The notes under the pieces: generated by a model
Told to the model about the DNA's origin: nothing
The model's database searches: none
Seen by the model: only the letters and a program-made list of their open reading frames with translations
Part shown: positions 20,690 through 22,792 of the stretch, piece by piece
How the letters are laid out: every line of letters begins with the position of its first letter
How positions within the stretch are numbered: the stretch's first letter is position 1
Source: an uncultured Leuconostoc sp.
Lineage (GTDB): Bacteria; Bacillota; Bacilli; Lactobacillales; Lactobacillaceae
Reading direction: 5' to 3'
DNA length: 22,792 nt
NCBI RefSeq assembly: GCF_946222815.1
Contig: NZ_CAMJRK010000016.1
Span: 1-22,792 of the forward strand
Translations under genes and position numbers: made by a program

Positions 20690-22006
20690 ATGGCAATTAA
20701 ACCAGAATTACAAGATAAATTTAAAAATCAATTTGAAAAGCCGACGCCAATACAAGATGCTGTGTGGGATCGTTTATCAGCGGGTGAAAATATTTTTGGC
20801 TTAGCACCAACTGGTACTGGTAAAACATTGGCCTTTATGCTGCCAATGCTATCGCGTATAGATGTTAAAGTAAAGCGAACACAGGTATTGATTTTAGCAC
20901 CAAGTCAAGAATTGGCGATGCAAACAACAACCGTTGCACGTGAGTGGGGCGCATTAGTTGGTGTTTCAGTGGCTAGTCTAATTGGTGGCGCCAATGGGCG
21001 ACGTCAATCAGATAAACTAAAAAAAGAAAAGCCACACATCGTTATAGGCACATTAGGTCGTGTATTGACAATGGTTGACGGTGGTGCGTTGAAATTAAAT
21101 GGTATTCAAACCATTATCTTTGATGAAGCTGATGCCATGTTGACAGATGAGCGACATGATAGTTTGAAGGAATTAGCAAATCAGTTGCCCGAAAATGTGC
21201 AGCTTGGGTTGTTTTCAGCCACATCTGGTGTTGATTTGAAATATGTTGCTGATACATTTCATCAAGAAGTGCTGCCAATTTCAGTTGGTACAGATGCCCC
21301 AGCATCCATTAAACATGAATTTCAGTATGTTGATCAAAAGGCACGAGCAAATATGCTGATTCAATTGGCTCGACATAATCAACAAGCGCTTGTATTTTTT
21401 AACACAATTAGCGGCTTGGTGAATATGCAGGCGACCTTGCGTCATGCTCATGCGAGTGTCATGAGTATTGGTAGTAATGACAAGCGCCAAGTACAACGTG
21501 CTGATGCGTTGCGTCTATTCAAAAAAGGTGAGGTAACTTTGTTACTTGTAACAGATGTCGCTGCTCGTGGATTAGACATTGAAGACCTACCTTTAGTCGT
21601 CAATGCGCAACTACCACAAAGTAAAAAAACGTATGTCCATCGCACAGGCCGTACAGGACGCATGGGCAAACCAGGTCGTGTATTAAATCTTGGTAATGAT
21701 CATGATATACGAGATTTGAAACGTGAGTTAGGGGATGATTTTGAGTTGGTTAAGGCAGTGAATCCTTTTGCTGATAAAAAGGATGAGGTAACACAAAATA
21801 AGCCATCCGAACGCGAGCCTTCAAATGAAAATAACCGAGAAAAAAAGAGTGAAACGCTTTCGGTAGCACAAAATACTCAAAATGTTACACCAAAAATTAA
21901 GAAAACAACAACACCTGAAATAATAGACAAGCCAAAAAAGAAAAAACGTTTGAAAGTATCCAAAGATAAAGGTAAGCCAAAGTGGGCTAACAAGCGTGAA
22001 AATTAA
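20690..22006 (+). CDS. DEAD-box RNA helicase (YfmL/CshB-like)
   Basis: ATP-dependent RNA helicase, 438 aa, likely in ribosome assembly or mRNA handling. The Q-motif is KPTPIQ (17-22); motif I APTGTGKT (39-46); Ia APSQEL (70-75); Ib-like TLGRV (121-125, where TPGR is usual); II DEAD (145-148); III SAT (176-178); V TDVAARGLDI (288-297); VI HRTGRTGR (317-324). A disordered, lysine-rich tail (about 350-438, ending KGKPKWANKREN) is a typical RNA-binding extension. The N-terminus before the Q-motif is short and lacks the usual aromatic residue spacing. Only a weak AGAAAGAA precedes the ATG, so translation may depend on coupling to the oxidoreductase gene 4 nt upstream. A terminator follows. Confidence 0.9.
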   Translation: MAIKPELQDKFKNQFEKPTPIQDAVWDRLSAGENIFGLAPTGTGKTLAFMLPMLSRIDVKVKRTQVLILAPSQELAMQTTTVAREWGALVGVSVASLIGGANGRRQSDKLKKEKPHIVIGTLGRVLTMVDGGALKLNGIQTIIFDEADAMLTDERHDSLKELANQLPENVQLGLFSATSGVDLKYVADTFHQEVLPISVGTDAPASIKHEFQYVDQKARANMLIQLARHNQQALVFFNTISGLVNMQATLRHAHASVMSIGSNDKRQVQRADALRLFKKGEVTLLLVTDVAARGLDIEDLPLVVNAQLPQSKKTYVHRTGRTGRMGKPGRVLNLGNDHDIRDLKRELGDDFELVKAVNPFADKKDEVTQNKPSEREPSNENNREKKSETLSVAQNTQNVTPKIKKTTTPEIIDKPKKKKRLKVSKDKGKPKWANKREN

Positions 22007-22023
22007 GCCATTTTGGTGATGTC

Positions 22024-22052
22024 AAAGTGTCATTTATAAATGACACTTTTTT
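22024..22052 (+). terminator. Terminator after the helicase gene
   Basis: AAAGTGTCATTTA (22024-22036) and TAAATGACACTTT (22037-22049) form a perfect 26-nt palindrome, realistically an 11-bp stem with a TATA loop, followed by more T residues. Confidence 0.88.
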
Positions 22053-22088
22053 GTTTGAGAGAATACCGATGACCTATCCATATGGTAT

Positions 22089-22116
22089 TTGAAACAATAT
22101 ATCTATTGCGTATAAT
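22089..22116 (+). promoter_or_regulatory. Promoter upstream of the ciaR-like gene
   Basis: TTGAAA (22089-22094), 16-nt spacer, TATAAT (22111-22116). Predicted start near 22123. A terminator hairpin begins about 6 nt later. Confidence 0.65.
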
Positions 22117-22128
22117 TCTAATTTCAGG

Positions 22129-22158
22129 GATAGCCGCTTTAATGAGTGGCTGTTTTTT
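22129..22158 (+). terminator. Terminator-like hairpin in the ciaR leader
   Basis: GATAGCCGCT (22129-22138), loop TTAATG, AGTGGCTGTT (22145-22154), with G-T pairs, and T6 (22153-22158). As it follows the promoter at 22089 so closely, it could be an attenuator or end a transcript of only about 36 nt. Confidence 0.6.
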
Positions 22159-22238
22159 ACAATAGAGAAATTTAATCTCCTATTAATCATAAAGGATTAC
22201 ACTAGAATGAATAAAAACGGTACAATGGAGATATGAAA

Positions 22239-22792
22239 ATGGCTAAAGCAATTAGAATATTATTAATTGAAGATGATGTCAACTTGGCAGATAATGTGGT
22301 CGGGTTTTTAGAAGAATTTGCGGACGTTAATGTTGTTGATAACGGTCTTGATGGTGAATTTGAAGGTCAAGAGTCACCGTATGATTTGATTATATCTGAT
22401 TTAATGTTACCAGGCGAAAATGGTTTTGAAGTCATTAAATATTTGCGAAAAAATAATATTGAAACGCCAGTTTTAATTTTGACGGCTAAAAGTTCACTTG
22501 ATGATAAAATTGAAGGCTTCAATGTTGGGGCAGATGATTATCTTACGAAACCATTCTATCGTGAAGAATTATTAGTACGCGTCAAAGCTTTGCTACGTCG
22601 TGCAGGTGTATATTCCGAAGATAATATGATTACTGTTGGTGACGTTTTAATTAACTTAGAAAATCGTGGAGTGCAAGTTCATGGTCAGCAAGTTAAGCTA
22701 GTCGGTAAAGAGTTCGATATTTTGACATATTTAGCGCAAAATAAAAACATTATTGTCACACGTGATCAAATTTTTGATCGTGTTTGGGGAAT
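22239..22792 (+). CDS. ciaR: CiaR-like response regulator (partial, cut by window end)
   Basis: OmpR-family two-component regulator; 184 residues seen, with the end outside the window. The receiver domain has the acidic pair E-D-D (residues 10-12), the phosphoacceptor D in LIISDLMLPGENGF, T in LILTAKSSLDD and K in YLTKPFY. The winged-helix DNA-binding domain begins with LVGKEFDILTYL and NIIVTRDQIFDRVWG. The strings TAKSSLDDKIEGFNVGADDY, TKPFYREEL and GKEFDIL resemble streptococcal CiaR closely, recalled from memory. The ATG at 22239 is 8 nt from GGAG; one at 22233 is in frame but too close. A histidine kinase gene (ciaH) is expected just beyond the window. The leader has a promoter and hairpin at 22089-22158. 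Confidence 0.85.
   Translation, partial: MAKAIRILLIEDDVNLADNVVGFLEEFADVNVVDNGLDGEFEGQESPYDLIISDLMLPGENGFEVIKYLRKNNIETPVLILTAKSSLDDKIEGFNVGADDYLTKPFYREELLVRVKALLRRAGVYSEDNMITVGDVLINLENRGVQVHGQQVKLVGKEFDILTYLAQNKNIIVTRDQIFDRVWG

Noticed and set aside
22171..22187. TTTAAT-N5-ATTAAT before the ciaR-like gene, similar to the CiaR repeat TTTAAG-N5-TTTAAG
   Set aside because: Two or more mismatches in an AT-rich leader and poor distance to any -10 box; likely chance.
1..22792. CRISPR arrays, insertion sequences, rRNA genes or a replication origin
   Set aside because: No regularly spaced repeats, transposase motifs, rRNA sequence or clusters of DnaA-box-like sites were seen.

Overview
This is a stretch of AT-rich Firmicutes chromosome, all core genes and all on the + strand. 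It most resembles a lactic acid bacterium of the Leuconostoc group. That placement is an inference from protein style, gene order, a short SRP RNA between an HD-protein gene and dnaX, an RsmI/acyl-ACP thioesterase/GalE run and a CiaR-type regulator; no database was searched. There are no insertion sequences, CRISPR arrays, rRNA genes or prophage genes.

Layout. (1) 1-2375: a short YhgE/Pip-type ABC-2 membrane protein followed by a TetR-family regulator. (2) 2372-5978: the translation/secretion block rpmG-secE, nusG, rplK-rplA, rplJ-rplL, with strong promoters, an L1-type leader before rplK and an L10-type leader with attenuator before rplJ. (3) 6111-13566: an RsmC-like methyltransferase, tadA, an HD-domain protein, the SRP RNA, then a tight replication/repair operon dnaX-recR-yaaL-tmk-yaaQ-holB-rsmI. 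(4) 13608-15378: an acyl-ACP thioesterase and galE. (5) 15430-16385: a frameshifted XRE regulator, a four-helix membrane protein and tRNA-Lys(CUU). (6) 16523-22006: a VanY-like D,D-carboxypeptidase, a deoxynucleoside kinase, proC, then a tight trio of GH25-like protein, Gfo/Idh/MocA oxidoreductase and DEAD-box helicase. (7) From 22089: a promoter/attenuator region and the start of a CiaR-like response regulator, cut by the window end.

The genes serve ribosome synthesis, protein export (SecE, SRP RNA), replication (clamp-loader subunits DnaX and HolB, dNTP supply by Tmk and the deoxynucleoside kinase), recombination repair (RecR), tRNA and rRNA modification (TadA, RsmI, RsmC-like) and the cell envelope. 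The block reads like two Bacillus-type clusters (rpmG to ybxB, and tadA to rsmI) joined together, with rpoB/rpoC, the YbaB-family gene, the PSP1 gene and yabA absent from their usual places.

I found no wholly new multi-gene system. The items most worth a second look are: DnaX and HolB both without any cysteine, so both lack the usual zinc module; a Shine-Dalgarno sequence separated from the recR start by a hairpin that would restore normal spacing, with a looser parallel at nusG; an XRE regulator broken at an A7 tract; a GH25 homolog that has lost its catalytic acids and may be translated from a leaderless mRNA; and a promoter that runs straight into a terminator before ciaR.
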